IMG/VR virus record: IMGVR_UViG_3300042452_000909
Location: 1 to 34,445 of that record
From: a virus
Direction: 5' to 3' (one strand)
Length of the DNA stretch: 34,445 bases
Under the pieces are notes generated by a model. It saw nothing but the letters and a program-made list of their open reading frames with translations, did not search any database and had not been told where the DNA came from. A program made the position numbers and the translations under genes. How positions within the stretch are numbered: the stretch's first letter is position 1; every line of letters starts with the position of its first letter. Shown piece after piece: positions 13,587 through 22,450 of the stretch.

Positions 13587-14960
13587 TCAAAGGAACATGC
13601 CGATGATCGGACCGGCATCCGTGGTGTCGCCGACATTGGCGACATTGATGTCGAACCGTTCACTGCCGCGAACCGCGATCTCGTCCTGCTCGAAAGCGTT
13701 GAGGGCGGAATCGCTGAACGCGATGGCAGTCTGCTTGCGGTCGCCGAAGTACGCAGCCATCGAGAGGTCGCCGAACAGCAGCGGAACCGAATCGTTCGCA
13801 TACACCTTCGGCATGACCTGCACGAACTCGACCGGATAGCCGTAGAACACCGGCGTCGCGGTGCCTTCACGGACCTCGCGAGCCGTAACGCCACCGGACT
13901 TGTACGCCTCCTTCTCCATCACCTCGTGATAGAAGGTCTTGTGGCAGTACCACTTGCACGACGGCGAATCGGCATACGCAGGCAGGCGAGCCGGGAGCTT
14001 AAGCAGGTCCGGGATGTCGATGTCACTCCAAGCGGACGAGCTCACATCGACCAATCCCTTGATGTTGCCGACCGTCGCATCGACAGCCTTCAACTTCTCG
14101 ATGACTCCGGTGATGCCGCCGTAGGTCGGATTCGCTCCGTCGCCGAGGAAGCCACACTGGTCCTCCTTCAGCGCGAACGCATACGCGATCTCGCGGCCGA
14201 TCTCGTCGCCGAGGTTCACGAACGCGTCCTCGTTCACTTCGCTGGATGCAGTCGTCAGCACCATGAACTTCTTCGCGACGAGGTTCACCTGATCGAACAC
14301 CTGTTCGCTCTCGGTCCCGGACGATGCCTCGCCGACGGCATAGGCAAGCAGCGTCGACTTGCGACGAGGCATGCGCTTAGTGTCGGAGCTCATAGGGACG
14401 ATTCGAGCGTTGCGGCGGAACACGCCGAACTGCTCGCGGAGCGTAATGAGAGCGGTGTCGAACTCTTCCGGCACGAGGAAGCCACCGGCGGAGTTGACTC
14501 CTTCGGTGTGTCCCTTGAGCTGGATGCCGTTGTTCTTGCACCACTCGATGCTCTTGTGGTTCTTCATCGCGGCAGCGACGAACCGGCCGAAGCGATACGC
14601 GGTCTCGTCGCTCTTGAAGTGTCGGCTCTTGCCGTCAATCTTCAACGGAGACTGGACCACGACGCTCGGACGGGCGATGCTCTTCATCTCGCTGTTGATG
14701 GCCTCGCGGACGGCGAGCCGAAGGCTCTTCTCCGGCTCCTCTTCCGACTCGGCAGGCATCGGCTCGGCCGCATCGGTCATGCCGGCGGAGAGCTTGACTT
14801 CGTATTCGATCTGCGACGGATCGAGAGGCTGGCCGGATTCGTCGGTCACGACGACACCTTCAAGGTAGAGTTCCTTGGCCCGCCCGTATCCCTTCGCACC
14901 CTTCTGGTTGGCGAGATTCTGCAGCGCAGACTGCACCTCGCCGTGCTTCATGAACTTCAT
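13587..14960 (-). CDS. Major capsid protein, HK97 fold, 457 aa
   Basis: The start is ATG 14960-14958 (MKFMKHGEVQSAL), behind AGGGAACGAAAC. The open frame to 15134 has no good start. About the first 165 residues are charged, with an acidic stretch (AEPMPAESEEEPEK), and resemble the delta/scaffold region removed by the protease. From about residue 175 the HK97-family line GGFLVPEEFDTALITLREQ appears, followed by VFRRNARIVPMSSDTKRMP and the P-domain region EDAFVNLGDEIGREIAYAFA. The ending GSERFDINVANVGDTTDAGP fits the E-loop-distant C-terminus of the family. Length matches uncleaved HK97-like capsids. The gene follows protease and portal as usual. Confidence 0.88.
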   Translation of the reverse strand: MKFMKHGEVQSALQNLANQKGAKGYGRAKELYLEGVVVTDESGQPLDPSQIEYEVKLSAGMTDAAEPMPAESEEEPEKSLRLAVREAINSEMKSIARPSVVVQSPLKIDGKSRHFKSDETAYRFGRFVAAAMKNHKSIEWCKNNGIQLKGHTEGVNSAGGFLVPEEFDTALITLREQFGVFRRNARIVPMSSDTKRMPRRKSTLLAYAVGEASSGTESEQVFDQVNLVAKKFMVLTTASSEVNEDAFVNLGDEIGREIAYAFALKEDQCGFLGDGANPTYGGITGVIEKLKAVDATVGNIKGLVDVSSSAWSDIDIPDLLKLPARLPAYADSPSCKWYCHKTFYHEVMEKEAYKSGGVTAREVREGTATPVFYGYPVEFVQVMPKVYANDSVPLLFGDLSMAAYFGDRKQTAIAFSDSALNAFEQDEIAVRGSERFDINVANVGDTTDAGPIIGMFL

Positions 14961-15050
14961 GTTTCGTTCCCTGTGGAGTTGATGGTAGTTGATTACGCTG
15001 CCACCGCATCGCTTCGGCGAGTCGCCACGCGCCCGGGTAAGGCAAGAACG

Positions 15051-15056
15051 ATCATA
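15051..15056 (-). promoter_or_regulatory. Candidate -10 element (TATGAT) upstream of the capsid gene
   Basis: TATGAT on the minus strand spans the stop codon of the protease gene. It would give a leader of about 85 bases before the capsid start. No convincing -35 is visible. The same GTATGATCG sequence is found before the gene starting at 27343. The 14961-15051 gap contains no gene. An extra capsid promoter would suit the demand for this protein. Confidence 0.3.
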
Positions 15057-15708
15057 CCACGAAGCGTCCGCAGGCTTTCGCGATCTCCGCCCGCACCATC
15101 TTCGCAGCCTCTTCAGTGCCGAGCTCCGGCACACGCACGACGATCTTGTGCTTTGGCTTCAGCGAAAGCGAGAGAGCAGCGATGCCATTGAACCGTTTCA
15201 CCGCAGAGCCGGTCACATATCCCTTCTGGACCGCCGTGATCAGCGCATCCTGATTGGCCGGGACGCTGACCACCGACACTTCAAGCAGCTTCCACTTCGA
15301 ATACACCTTGCGGACTTCCGGGCCGTATCTCTCGACATCACCCTTCGTCGCGATGCGCTCTCCTCCCGTGATGGGCATGAACCCGATGGAAACTGCCTTA
15401 AGGATTTCCGCAGCGACAAGTCCTCGCACATAGTCAGGGAACCAGTCTCCCTCGTAATCGTCGGGTCGCTTCGCGAACTCGAACTCCGCCTCGATCGACG
15501 ATTCGCCACGCTTCAGCGAGATGGCACGGCCGATCGGCTGCGAGGAATCATGCTGCCAGAGCAGCACCGGGTTCCGCTCGAAGTCCTTGCTGTTCATGCC
15601 CTGCGGGACCATGACCTCTCCGTCACGGTCGACGCTGTCGGTCGAGATGGTCGCCTTGAAGCTCGATCCGTTGACGGTCGTATTCGCCTTGAAGTCTTTG
15701 CGGTTCAC
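15052..15708 (-). CDS. Prohead maturation protease, S78 family (HK97 gp4-like), 218 aa
   Basis: The start is GTG 15708-15706, which overlaps the portal stop as GTGA and has GGAG upstream; a longer frame starts at GTG 15741 but would overlap by 37 bases. Landmarks of family S78 are visible: STDSVDRDGEVMVPQGM, then NPVLLWQHDSSQPIGRA, with the catalytic His, and LKAVSIGFMP, with the catalytic Ser. It is expected to cleave the capsid N-terminal domain during head maturation. The C-terminal third after KGYVTGSAVKRF is less conserved and may be a self-removed tail. Confidence 0.87.
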   Translation of the reverse strand: MNRKDFKANTTVNGSSFKATISTDSVDRDGEVMVPQGMNSKDFERNPVLLWQHDSSQPIGRAISLKRGESSIEAEFEFAKRPDDYEGDWFPDYVRGLVAAEILKAVSIGFMPITGGERIATKGDVERYGPEVRKVYSKWKLLEVSVVSVPANQDALITAVQKGYVTGSAVKRFNGIAALSLSLKPKHKIVVRVPELGTEEAAKMVRAEIAKACGRFVV

Positions 15709-18503
15709 TTGTCTGACTCCAGAACCGGAACGAGTGAGCACCGGCAGTTCGGATGCAGCGGAGGACCGGTCACGGCATCGTAGTCGACCACGAGCGTCTT
15801 TCCTTCTGCCGTGACGGAGTCTCCGACCTGCAGGAAATCCTGATCCATCGCTTTGGTCTCACCGGATCGTTCAAGCTGTTCGCAGAACGGGCATGCTTCC
15901 GGTGACGCAAGCCATTTCTTGCCGGTCACGACCTCGCTCTGCTTCCACGCATCGATCTGTCCGCGATTCATCGCTCTGGTTGTCTCGGTCCTAGCGATCC
16001 TGCGAGCGCGACCGGGATCGAATCCGCGAGTCTCAAGCTCGTCGGCCATCTCGTCTATGGTGGCGCCTTCATCCACTAGCTCGGAGAGTACGGTCGCGAC
16101 CTTTACCTGTGTCGTCTTGCCTAACTCATCGACAAGCTCCACCGCACGCGTCCTGCTCCAGTCCGTTGCCGGAGTCTCATCGAAGGAGATGGACCTCGGA
16201 AGTTCACCGCCGACGCTTCGCCGGATGGCATCCTCGACTCCATCCTTGCCGTTGGCGAATCCGATGCCGAGAGATTCTTTCAGGTATGGCGCTACCTTCA
16301 CGCTGACCTGCGTCTCGATGTAGTCCAGCAAGTCGTCTTGAAGAGCCTTCTTCGCCTCCGATAGAAGCATGTCCTCAGGCAATCCGCTCTTCGTGATCGC
16401 CTTCAGGACTGCATCCATCTGCCTGCGATTCAGCCTTCCGATTTCCCGCTCAAGACGGCGGACCACCTTCTCCTCGATGCGATCCCTTGCTTTGGACTTC
16501 GTGAGCATGACGGTCTCATCGAGCAGTTCCGACTGCGTGATGATGTGCTTCTTGCTCTTGCTTTCGGAGCAGCATCCACAGCTCTTCGCAGATTTCTCGC
16601 CGCACTTCTCGTATGCGATCGCGATGGCCTGATCCCGGTCGTAGCCTTCCGCGAGCAGCAGCGAGATCTTCTCCGCGACGCATTCTGCGAGCGCGTCCTT
16701 CGCCTCGATTCCCTTGTCCTCGTCGTCCGCCCGATCCATTCGTGCGGTCACGCGCTCGGACCAGTCCTTGCCCGCATCTCCGCCCCACAGCAGGTGTGCG
16801 ACGAAACCGGCTGACGGATCGCTCGGATCGTCCCATCCCGGACGCTTGTCGGATGCGTGCCGCGAGAAGAACGAATGCATCCGGCGCACGGTCTCTGGCG
16901 ACAGCACCTCGCGGTTCTTCAGTTGTGTCGCACGGGCAACGCCGACCTCCGTCCCGCCACGATTGAACTCCGCTCGCAATCGCAGGCCACGCTCCGCTGC
17001 CTCTGCCATACCTTCCGTCGGCGTGAAGTCGATGCCGGAATATCGCTCCGGCGCTCCCTGCGTCGTGGCCTTACTCTTGACCGGCGGTGGAGGCTCAGGA
17101 ACAGCCTCGGCAGCCGGCTCAGCCACCGGCGGCATCGGTGGTTGCTGCGGCTCAGGCTGCGGTTCAAGGTCCGTCAGGTCGAGCGGAGCCAAGGACTGCC
17201 CGTTCACCATCGGATACTGCGCCTCTTCGATGTCCAACGCGTCGAGTCCTCTCGCCTCGCGGACCTCGTTGATGGTCATGACTCCGGCTGCGACGAGTCC
17301 CGTGTGTTCCTGAAGGTCAAGTTGCCTGTTCGCGGGAACCGGATCGTCGTAGGCAAGGACGGCATCGTTCTCGATGCCGAACATCGGGAGCAGCTTCTGG
17401 TTCAGCGTTTCTTCGTCGAGCCGAAGGAGCGGCAGGATCGTGGACTCGCGCCACTGGGCGAATCCGGTCGTAGCGCTCGCGAGGTTCGGATCGTTCGCCT
17501 TGAGCATCGAGACCGGCACGCCGAACACGGCTGCGATCTCCTCGACGATCTCGTCGCGTCCCGCAAGATCCTTCGGTGCGAACTGCATCGGCTTCAGGTC
17601 GACCTGCCCGGTGAGCGCGATGAATCCGCCCTGCTTCTCCGGTCCCTTCAGCTTCTCGTTGACCGCTCTCTCGAACTCCGCGATCGCATCCTCGCTGGCA
17701 TCCGTGTTCTGAATCGTCGCGAGATAGTCCGGTCTGGCACGGTTCCGTGCCATCGCGATGTCCATCTCGTGGTTCGCGTCGTTCAGGTCTGCCACTCCCC
17801 ACGCTGCCTCGACCTTGCCCATCCCGTAGAACAACGACTCAGGGTTCGGTCGCTTGAAGTGCAGCACCTCATCCGGCGCAATCGACACCTTGGTGTTCGA
17901 ATCCTTGCCGTACTTGTATTCGGCGATGAACTCGGTCTCGCTCGGCACGATTTCCACCCACTGCGGTGGCATCGGCCAGAGTTCCGACGGCACGCCGAGT
18001 TGGTTCTTGATCACATGCAGGTATGCATTGCCGGTCAGTTCCTGCCAGAGCGTCCGAGTCGCCGCTAGGTCGAATCCGTTCATCTGCGGATTCACCTTGC
18101 GCAATAGGTCAAGGACCGGATGCGCTTCCGTGACCTCTTCGAACTCCGCACCGAAGTCGTGCATCTTAGACATCACGGTCCGGCTCGGTGTCCGTTGCCC
18201 GTTGCCGAGCAGATATCCCTTCCGGTCCCTGTTGACCTTTCCCGTACGGAACAACTTGCCTGCTTGCCCGGACCGGACATACAGACGCAGCGGCACGGAA
18301 GAAACGCCGAACGCATTGATGCTGGCAGCAGCGTAGATCCAAGACCGGTAACGCTTGATCGCGGTGACGGCTGCATAGTGCGCCCGCTGATCGGCACCGG
18401 ATCCGCTCAGGATCATGCCGAGCGATGCGCGCAGATACCTCTGCTGCGCATTGGTTGCGTCGGTCTTGGGCTGCTTTATCAGGGACAGTAAGCGTCGGAG
18501 CAT
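15705..18503 (-). CDS. Portal protein fused to MuF-type head morphogenesis domain, 932 aa
   Basis: It starts at ATG 18503-18501, overlapping the terminase stop by one base (TGATG). Residues about 30-430 are an HK97-type portal (VLDLLRKVNPQMNGFDL; PSELWPMPPQWVEIVP; VLHFKRPNPESLFYGMG). Residues about 448-475 are a Pro-rich linker. Residues about 495-580 are a phage head module with RGGTEVGVARATQLKNR, FFSRHASDKR and PSAGFVAHLLWGGDAG that I know from other phages but cannot name. Residues about 600-650 hold a QAIAIAYEKC line and a CGCC cluster. Residues about 780-925 are a MuF domain (IARTETTRAMNRGQ, CPFCEQLERSG, PPLHPNCRC). In most phages portal and MuF are separate proteins. Fusion would put MuF in portal stoichiometry, 12 per head. 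Confidence 0.87.
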   Translation of the reverse strand: MLRRLLSLIKQPKTDATNAQQRYLRASLGMILSGSGADQRAHYAAVTAIKRYRSWIYAAASINAFGVSSVPLRLYVRSGQAGKLFRTGKVNRDRKGYLLGNGQRTPSRTVMSKMHDFGAEFEEVTEAHPVLDLLRKVNPQMNGFDLAATRTLWQELTGNAYLHVIKNQLGVPSELWPMPPQWVEIVPSETEFIAEYKYGKDSNTKVSIAPDEVLHFKRPNPESLFYGMGKVEAAWGVADLNDANHEMDIAMARNRARPDYLATIQNTDASEDAIAEFERAVNEKLKGPEKQGGFIALTGQVDLKPMQFAPKDLAGRDEIVEEIAAVFGVPVSMLKANDPNLASATTGFAQWRESTILPLLRLDEETLNQKLLPMFGIENDAVLAYDDPVPANRQLDLQEHTGLVAAGVMTINEVREARGLDALDIEEAQYPMVNGQSLAPLDLTDLEPQPEPQQPPMPPVAEPAAEAVPEPPPPVKSKATTQGAPERYSGIDFTPTEGMAEAAERGLRLRAEFNRGGTEVGVARATQLKNREVLSPETVRRMHSFFSRHASDKRPGWDDPSDPSAGFVAHLLWGGDAGKDWSERVTARMDRADDEDKGIEAKDALAECVAEKISLLLAEGYDRDQAIAIAYEKCGEKSAKSCGCCSESKSKKHIITQSELLDETVMLTKSKARDRIEEKVVRRLEREIGRLNRRQMDAVLKAITKSGLPEDMLLSEAKKALQDDLLDYIETQVSVKVAPYLKESLGIGFANGKDGVEDAIRRSVGGELPRSISFDETPATDWSRTRAVELVDELGKTTQVKVATVLSELVDEGATIDEMADELETRGFDPGRARRIARTETTRAMNRGQIDAWKQSEVVTGKKWLASPEACPFCEQLERSGETKAMDQDFLQVGDSVTAEGKTLVVDYDAVTGPPLHPNCRCSLVPVLESDK

Positions 18504-19711
18504 CAGATGACTCGAAACTTGAAGGTCGGCTGGCGTACGGATGCACGCCGGACAGCCAACGCCAACGCCATCACGGAGTCATCATAAACTCCGCCAGTCA
18601 CAGTGTATCGGACACCCGTCCGGGTCGATTCCCACTCGAACGCTTCCAGTTCCGTCCGAATCACTCCGTCCGGGAAGCCGACTTCCTTCCGCTGGATCGA
18701 CGCAGCCAATCCCTCCAGCAATTGCTGCCGGCTGACGGCCGTGAACTTGAATCCCTCTATGTTAGATCTGCCTCGCTGCAGATCCTCCACGATCGGGTCG
18801 CCGACGCCGGTCGAGTCGATCAGGGCAGGCACCTTCCCGACCGACTCCGCGACCCGCACGCGTGTGGCCTGCCAGTCCATCCTGAAGCGTTCGAATCGGC
18901 ACACGGAACCGTTCGCGTCGAGTCCGACGATGACGGACCAGTCGGTCGACTTGGCGAGGTCAACGCCGAATGCGACCGGCTCAGCCTGCGACATCGGACG
19001 GATGCACGACCGGATCGCGTCGAGACCGAATGGATTTCCGCCATCGTCATTGGCTTCGACTAGGTACAACTCGCGGAACACATGATCCGGCAACTGCCTT
19101 CGCGCAGAATCGACCTCGTCGGAATGCATGACTCCGCCGTCGACCGCATCCGCAGCGGTCAACTTGTGATACGCCATCTCCGGCTCCGCACCGCTCTCTG
19201 CCGCACGAGCGAGCTTGTAGCACCAGTTCTTCCTGCCTTTCAGATTGCCGATGATCCGACACTTGCCTCTGGTCGCGGTCAGGGTGGAGCGCACTGCATA
19301 CCACGATTCTTCCGGGCAACGCGTCGCCTCGTCGATCACGGCTGCGTTCACATCCTCGCCGAACAGACCGTCCGGATTGTCGGCAGACTTGAACGCGATC
19401 TTGGAACCGTTCGCGAGCGAGATGATCAGCCGGGAATCGTTCCGCTTCCAGATCCGTTGCTGCGGATCCGCGTCCCGCATCATCGTCGCGAGCCTTTCGA
19501 AGCCGACCGTCTTGGTCACTTCGTATGTCGGTGCGATCCACCAGCAGACGGATTCCGGCCTGTTCCACGCGAACTCAAGGATCCACAACAAGCATCCGAG
19601 CGTCTTGCCGCTCTTCGTGCTGGCCTCGATGACGACTATGCGTGCCGCATCGCATATCGCATTGTGCTGCTTGGGATACAGCGGTGGCAGTTCGATCTGC
19701 GCTGCGGTCAC
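18503..19711 (-). CDS. Terminase large subunit, 402 aa
   Basis: It starts at ATG 19711-19709, coupled by ATGA to the small-subunit gene. ATPase: Walker A is ASTKSGKT at 30-37, Walker B is AAVIDEA with D127/E128, and IIGNLKGRKNW at about 153-163 fits the coupling motif. Nuclease of RNase H type: first acids in GVDLAKSTDWS (D251, D257), then ALIDSTGVGD (D299, D305), then VYDDSVMAL (D377/D378). The full set of catalytic residues is present. The protein is short for the family, with a brief N-terminus. It packages DNA through the portal encoded directly downstream. Confidence 0.9.
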   Translation of the reverse strand: MTAAQIELPPLYPKQHNAICDAARIVVIEASTKSGKTLGCLLWILEFAWNRPESVCWWIAPTYEVTKTVGFERLATMMRDADPQQRIWKRNDSRLIISLANGSKIAFKSADNPDGLFGEDVNAAVIDEATRCPEESWYAVRSTLTATRGKCRIIGNLKGRKNWCYKLARAAESGAEPEMAYHKLTAADAVDGGVMHSDEVDSARRQLPDHVFRELYLVEANDDGGNPFGLDAIRSCIRPMSQAEPVAFGVDLAKSTDWSVIVGLDANGSVCRFERFRMDWQATRVRVAESVGKVPALIDSTGVGDPIVEDLQRGRSNIEGFKFTAVSRQQLLEGLAASIQRKEVGFPDGVIRTELEAFEWESTRTGVRYTVTGGVYDDSVMALALAVRRASVRQPTFKFRVI

Positions 19712-20055
19712 TGCCGGACCCCGATGCGGATCGGCAACAACTCGATCCGCTCCGTGGCCTCTCCGCCCTCAAGTCTTTCGATCTTGTCGAGTGTCGCCAA
19801 TGCCGCAATGTTGTCGCGGTCCAGAGCCGCCAGCAATTCCACGGCTCGCAAGCGTTCACGGTCTGTCTTGCCTTCGACGGCGATCCGGCCTGCGATGCGC
19901 GGCGCTATGCGTCTCATCTCGTCGGGAATCGGCCACCGGTTCAGGACCGCTCGCCTGAGCAGTTGCATCGTCTCGCGCGCGTGCCTCGGATCTACCTCCG
20001 GCTGCGTCGTGATCGCCAACTGCTGCGGATCGGGTGTGCTCGCGGCATCTGTCAT
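19708..20055 (-). CDS. Putative terminase small subunit, 115 aa
   Basis: It starts at ATG 20055-20053, overlapping the glycosyltransferase gene by ATGA, and ends with ATGA into the large terminase. It is a helical protein: LLRRAVLNRWPIPDEMRRI, then TDRERLRAVELLAALDRDNI. This RWPIP and later 'aLd.dN' pattern is common in the small proteins encoded directly before large terminases in environmental phages. No clear DNA-binding helix-turn-helix is visible. Its role is inferred from position. Confidence 0.65.
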   Translation of the reverse strand: MTDAASTPDPQQLAITTQPEVDPRHARETMQLLRRAVLNRWPIPDEMRRIAPRIAGRIAVEGKTDRERLRAVELLAALDRDNIAALATLDKIERLEGGEATERIELLPIRIGVRQ

Positions 20056-20993
20056 AAGCGCATCGCCTGCTTGTACTGCAGGCCGATTGTACGAGGCTCG
20101 TGCCGGAGCAGGGAGTTGCGTCCTTCCGCGACGACCAACGCCCTCAGGAACTTGTCCTCCCGCAAGAGCTTGACGGCCGCAGCGATCTGCGTCTCGTCGG
20201 CAGCAACGAGGCAGTTCTTCCCGTGCTGCATGTCGCCGTCCGGGTAGCCGGCGGTCCACTTCGCGTTGATGACCAGCGGAGTACCGGCATCCCACGCTTC
20301 AAGGAACGAGTATTGCGTGCCTCCGCCGTCGTTCGCGATCGCGCTCATGTCTACCACGACCTCCGCAGAAGCGCACAATGCCGCACCCGCACCAGCCTCC
20401 ATCGGGAACCTCTCCGGCTTGAAGTCCGGCCACCGCGACGCGATCTTCAGGAAGATGTATCGCGTGTTCGCCGCACCGAATATGCGGATGTTCGCCCCGA
20501 GGTCGTTCGCCGCGAGGATCAGGTGCGTGTACTTGTCGAAGTCGATCCGCGAGTGTGCGACCGCCTCGTACATGCTTCTACGGCCGGGATTGTCCCGCCG
20601 GTACGGATGCCGGATGAATGTCGCTTTCGGAGCATGCCGCAGCATCGACTCGCGGATCACGATCATGCGGTCCTGCGGGAACCCCGCGAGGTGCTTCTCG
20701 GCGGGATCGTGGACGACGATGTAGGCTCCCCGCTCTACGAGTTGCCTTGCCGCGTCTGCGTGGTCCTTGTCGGCTGCGGCGATCAGAACCGGCCCAGTGG
20801 CCCGGCATAGATCGGGAAGCGCCATTCGCCTTGCACGGAGTCCATGGCCGAACTCGTGCGGCAGGCCTGCCGTCCGTGCGCCGACGACCCGGATGGCCGG
20901 TCCCATACCGACCTCGGTCATCGCGACATGTAGATGCCGGAGGAATGTCGGCCATCCTCCGTACTTGGCTTTAGCGAGATAAGCGATGGTCAT
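20052..20993 (-). CDS. GT-B (GT4-like) glycosyltransferase of the hypermodification island, 313 aa
   Basis: The start is ATG 20993-20991 (MTIAYLAKAKYGGW) behind GAAGGGACCGGGC; the longer frame lacks a good site. N-terminal Rossmann-like half: a GGWPTFLRHL glycine turn early, then TGPVLIAAADKD and YIVVHDPAEKHL. C-terminal half from about 175: IRIFGAANTRYIFL, then CASAEVVVDMSA, and GGGTQYSFLEAWDAGTPLVI with the acidic residue that contacts the nucleotide sugar in GT4 enzymes, then GKNCLVA. Located between the TET/JBP oxygenase and the terminase. The simplest role is to add a sugar to an oxidised base. Sugar donor and acceptor are not shown by sequence. Confidence 0.8.
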   Translation of the reverse strand: MTIAYLAKAKYGGWPTFLRHLHVAMTEVGMGPAIRVVGARTAGLPHEFGHGLRARRMALPDLCRATGPVLIAAADKDHADAARQLVERGAYIVVHDPAEKHLAGFPQDRMIVIRESMLRHAPKATFIRHPYRRDNPGRRSMYEAVAHSRIDFDKYTHLILAANDLGANIRIFGAANTRYIFLKIASRWPDFKPERFPMEAGAGAALCASAEVVVDMSAIANDGGGTQYSFLEAWDAGTPLVINAKWTAGYPDGDMQHGKNCLVAADETQIAAAVKLLREDKFLRALVVAEGRNSLLRHEPRTIGLQYKQAMRL

Positions 20994-21021
20994 GCCCGGT
21001 CCCTTCAGGACCGGAGCCGAT

Positions 21022-21855
21022 TCAGGTCTGGACGACATCCTTCTTGGCCCTCTTCGTTTCCACATTCGTTCGCTGCGCACGCAGTCTGGCTATCTCGTCG
21101 GTGATCGCGTCGCAGTTCCACATCTGCTGCAGGCTGTAGTACACGACCGTGAACCGGTGCGAATCCTCGGCGAGCTTCTCGATCGGCGTGACTCCGTGGA
21201 CAAGAGCCTGCCCGTCGAACAACAAGAGCGAGCGGTCGCTGATCTCGAACATCAGGTCAAGCTCCGGCACGCAGAGGAATCCGCCGCGCACCTTGTGCTT
21301 GATCCCGAGCATAGCGGAACAGACGCCACGGAAGTTGCCGGAGTCGAAGTGGTATCGCAGCGGATTGTTGTGGTTCACGATGCCGCTCGTGAACATCGTC
21401 TCCGCGATTCGGTACTCGTCCCGCACATGCTCCTTCGCGAGACTGTCGTGCCGGTCGGACAGTTCCGGGAACTCCCGGCGATAGTGCCTCGCGACGACGA
21501 CTGCACCGCCGGCTACGGTCGCATGCTCATGAGGCTGGTCAGCGGCAAAGGTCGCGGCACGACACGGATGCCCGCGAAGCTCATTCCGAGGCGCATAGCC
21601 GAAGATACGGGAGGTCGTCACGAGTCCGTTCGTCCTCGTGCTCTTCGCGTAGTGGATTCGCGGCAGCACCTCGGCCATCCGCGAAAGCTCGGGATCGTCA
21701 AGTCCGGTGATGTAGACGATCGCGGTCTGCCCGTTCACCACGACACGAACCGTGTCCTTGACGAACACGGAGCAGTCGGATTCCTTCGCCGAACGGTTCT
21801 TGTAGTCGTTCAGGTCGATGTCACGAAGTGACGCGTGCAGAAGTCGCATAGCCAT
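21022..21855 (-). CDS. TET/JBP-family 2-oxoglutarate/Fe(II) DNA dioxygenase, 277 aa
   Basis: It starts at ATG 21855-21853 behind GGAGACCA (a second ATG lies two codons on). It overlaps the ParB-like gene by 35 bases. The double-stranded beta-helix is clear: the iron site HxD is H169-F-D171 in LRYHFDSGNFRGVCSAMLG, the distal His is H220 in VHGVTPI, and R234 in HRFTVVYYS would bind 2-oxoglutarate. Upstream, TSRIFGYAPRNELRG and the GGFLCVPELD and LLLFDGQALVHG lines fit the TET/JBP family (Pfam Tet_JBP). The family oxidises the 5-methyl group of pyrimidines in DNA. Phage members are known to work on 5-methylcytosine, with later glycosylation. The sequence does not decide between 5mC and thymine. 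Confidence 0.87.
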   Translation of the reverse strand: MAMRLLHASLRDIDLNDYKNRSAKESDCSVFVKDTVRVVVNGQTAIVYITGLDDPELSRMAEVLPRIHYAKSTRTNGLVTTSRIFGYAPRNELRGHPCRAATFAADQPHEHATVAGGAVVVARHYRREFPELSDRHDSLAKEHVRDEYRIAETMFTSGIVNHNNPLRYHFDSGNFRGVCSAMLGIKHKVRGGFLCVPELDLMFEISDRSLLLFDGQALVHGVTPIEKLAEDSHRFTVVYYSLQQMWNCDAITDEIARLRAQRTNVETKRAKKDVVQT

Positions 21856-22450
21856 TGGTCTCCAGCAGATGGACCAAGACCTCGGTGTTGTTGCTCAGTC
21901 CGTTGACTTCAGCATAGCGACCCATCGCGTCGACCACCCGCTCGTACTCTTCCACCCCGAACACGAGGACGATCTGCCGGATCACGCTCGCGGCATACTT
22001 GTCCGCGTCGTGCATGCTCTGGTTCTCGTCCTGCTCGATCGTGCCGACAGGATCTTCCGCGAGCATCGCCTCGATTTCCGAGAGGTCATATCCGGTCGCG
22101 GCAGCGAGAGCCTCGTCCTCGATCTTGAGAGCTTCGAGCGTTTCGGCAAGCATCTGATCGTTCCACTCGGCGAGGTCCGCCGTGCGGTTGTCCGCGATGG
22201 CGTATGCCGTCGCCTCGCTTCCCTTCAGCGTGGTGCGAACGATCGCGACCTGCTTCCAGCCGAGTTCGCGTGCCGCATCGAGCGTACCGTTGCCGGCCCG
22301 AACGATGCCGTCCGCGTCAATGACGATCGGCTTCTGCTGGCCGAAACGGGCCAGACTTCCCTTGATCGCGTTCAGGTTCTTGATGCCGTGTCTCCGCAGG
22401 TTCGCGGGATCCGGCAGTATCGAGTCGATGTCAACCAGTTCCGTCTTCAT
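21821..22450 (-). CDS. ParB-like nuclease-fold protein, 209 aa
   Basis: It starts at ATG 22450-22448, overlapping the methyltransferase stop as ATGA. N-terminal ParB/sulfiredoxin fold: VDIDSILPDPANLRRH, SLARFGQQKPIVIDADG, and RAGNGTLDAARELGW, in which the usual His or Glu of the 'aGh/gE' box is Asn. Residues 75-110 hold the conserved-looking TAYAIADNRTADLAEWN. A middle helical stretch and an acidic linker (about 135-150) lead to a C-terminal helical part. ParB-like proteins of this kind are often found beside DNA-modifying enzymes in phages and may guide them to DNA. Nicking activity cannot be judged. Confidence 0.8.
   Translation of the reverse strand: MKTELVDIDSILPDPANLRRHGIKNLNAIKGSLARFGQQKPIVIDADGIVRAGNGTLDAARELGWKQVAIVRTTLKGSEATAYAIADNRTADLAEWNDQMLAETLEALKIEDEALAAATGYDLSEIEAMLAEDPVGTIEQDENQSMHDADKYAASVIRQIVLVFGVEEYERVVDAMGRYAEVNGLSNNTEVLVHLLETNGYATSARVTS

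Noticed and set aside
13548-15191. Long plus-strand open frame of 547 codons
   Set aside because: It is antisense to the major capsid gene, Arg/Leu/His-rich, with no ribosome site and no recognisable motif. It results from GC-rich codon bias.
15709-15741. Longer N-terminus of the protease from GTG 15741
   Set aside because: It would overlap the portal gene by 37 bases, while GTG 15708 gives the GTGA overlap and a well-placed GGAG.
17880-17905. tRNA-like T-loop sequence (gttcgaatcc)
   Set aside because: It lies inside the portal coding sequence, and no acceptor stem or other arms can be formed around it.
16857-18068. Plus-strand open frame of 403 codons
   Set aside because: It is antisense to the portal-MuF gene. 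No motif or start site.
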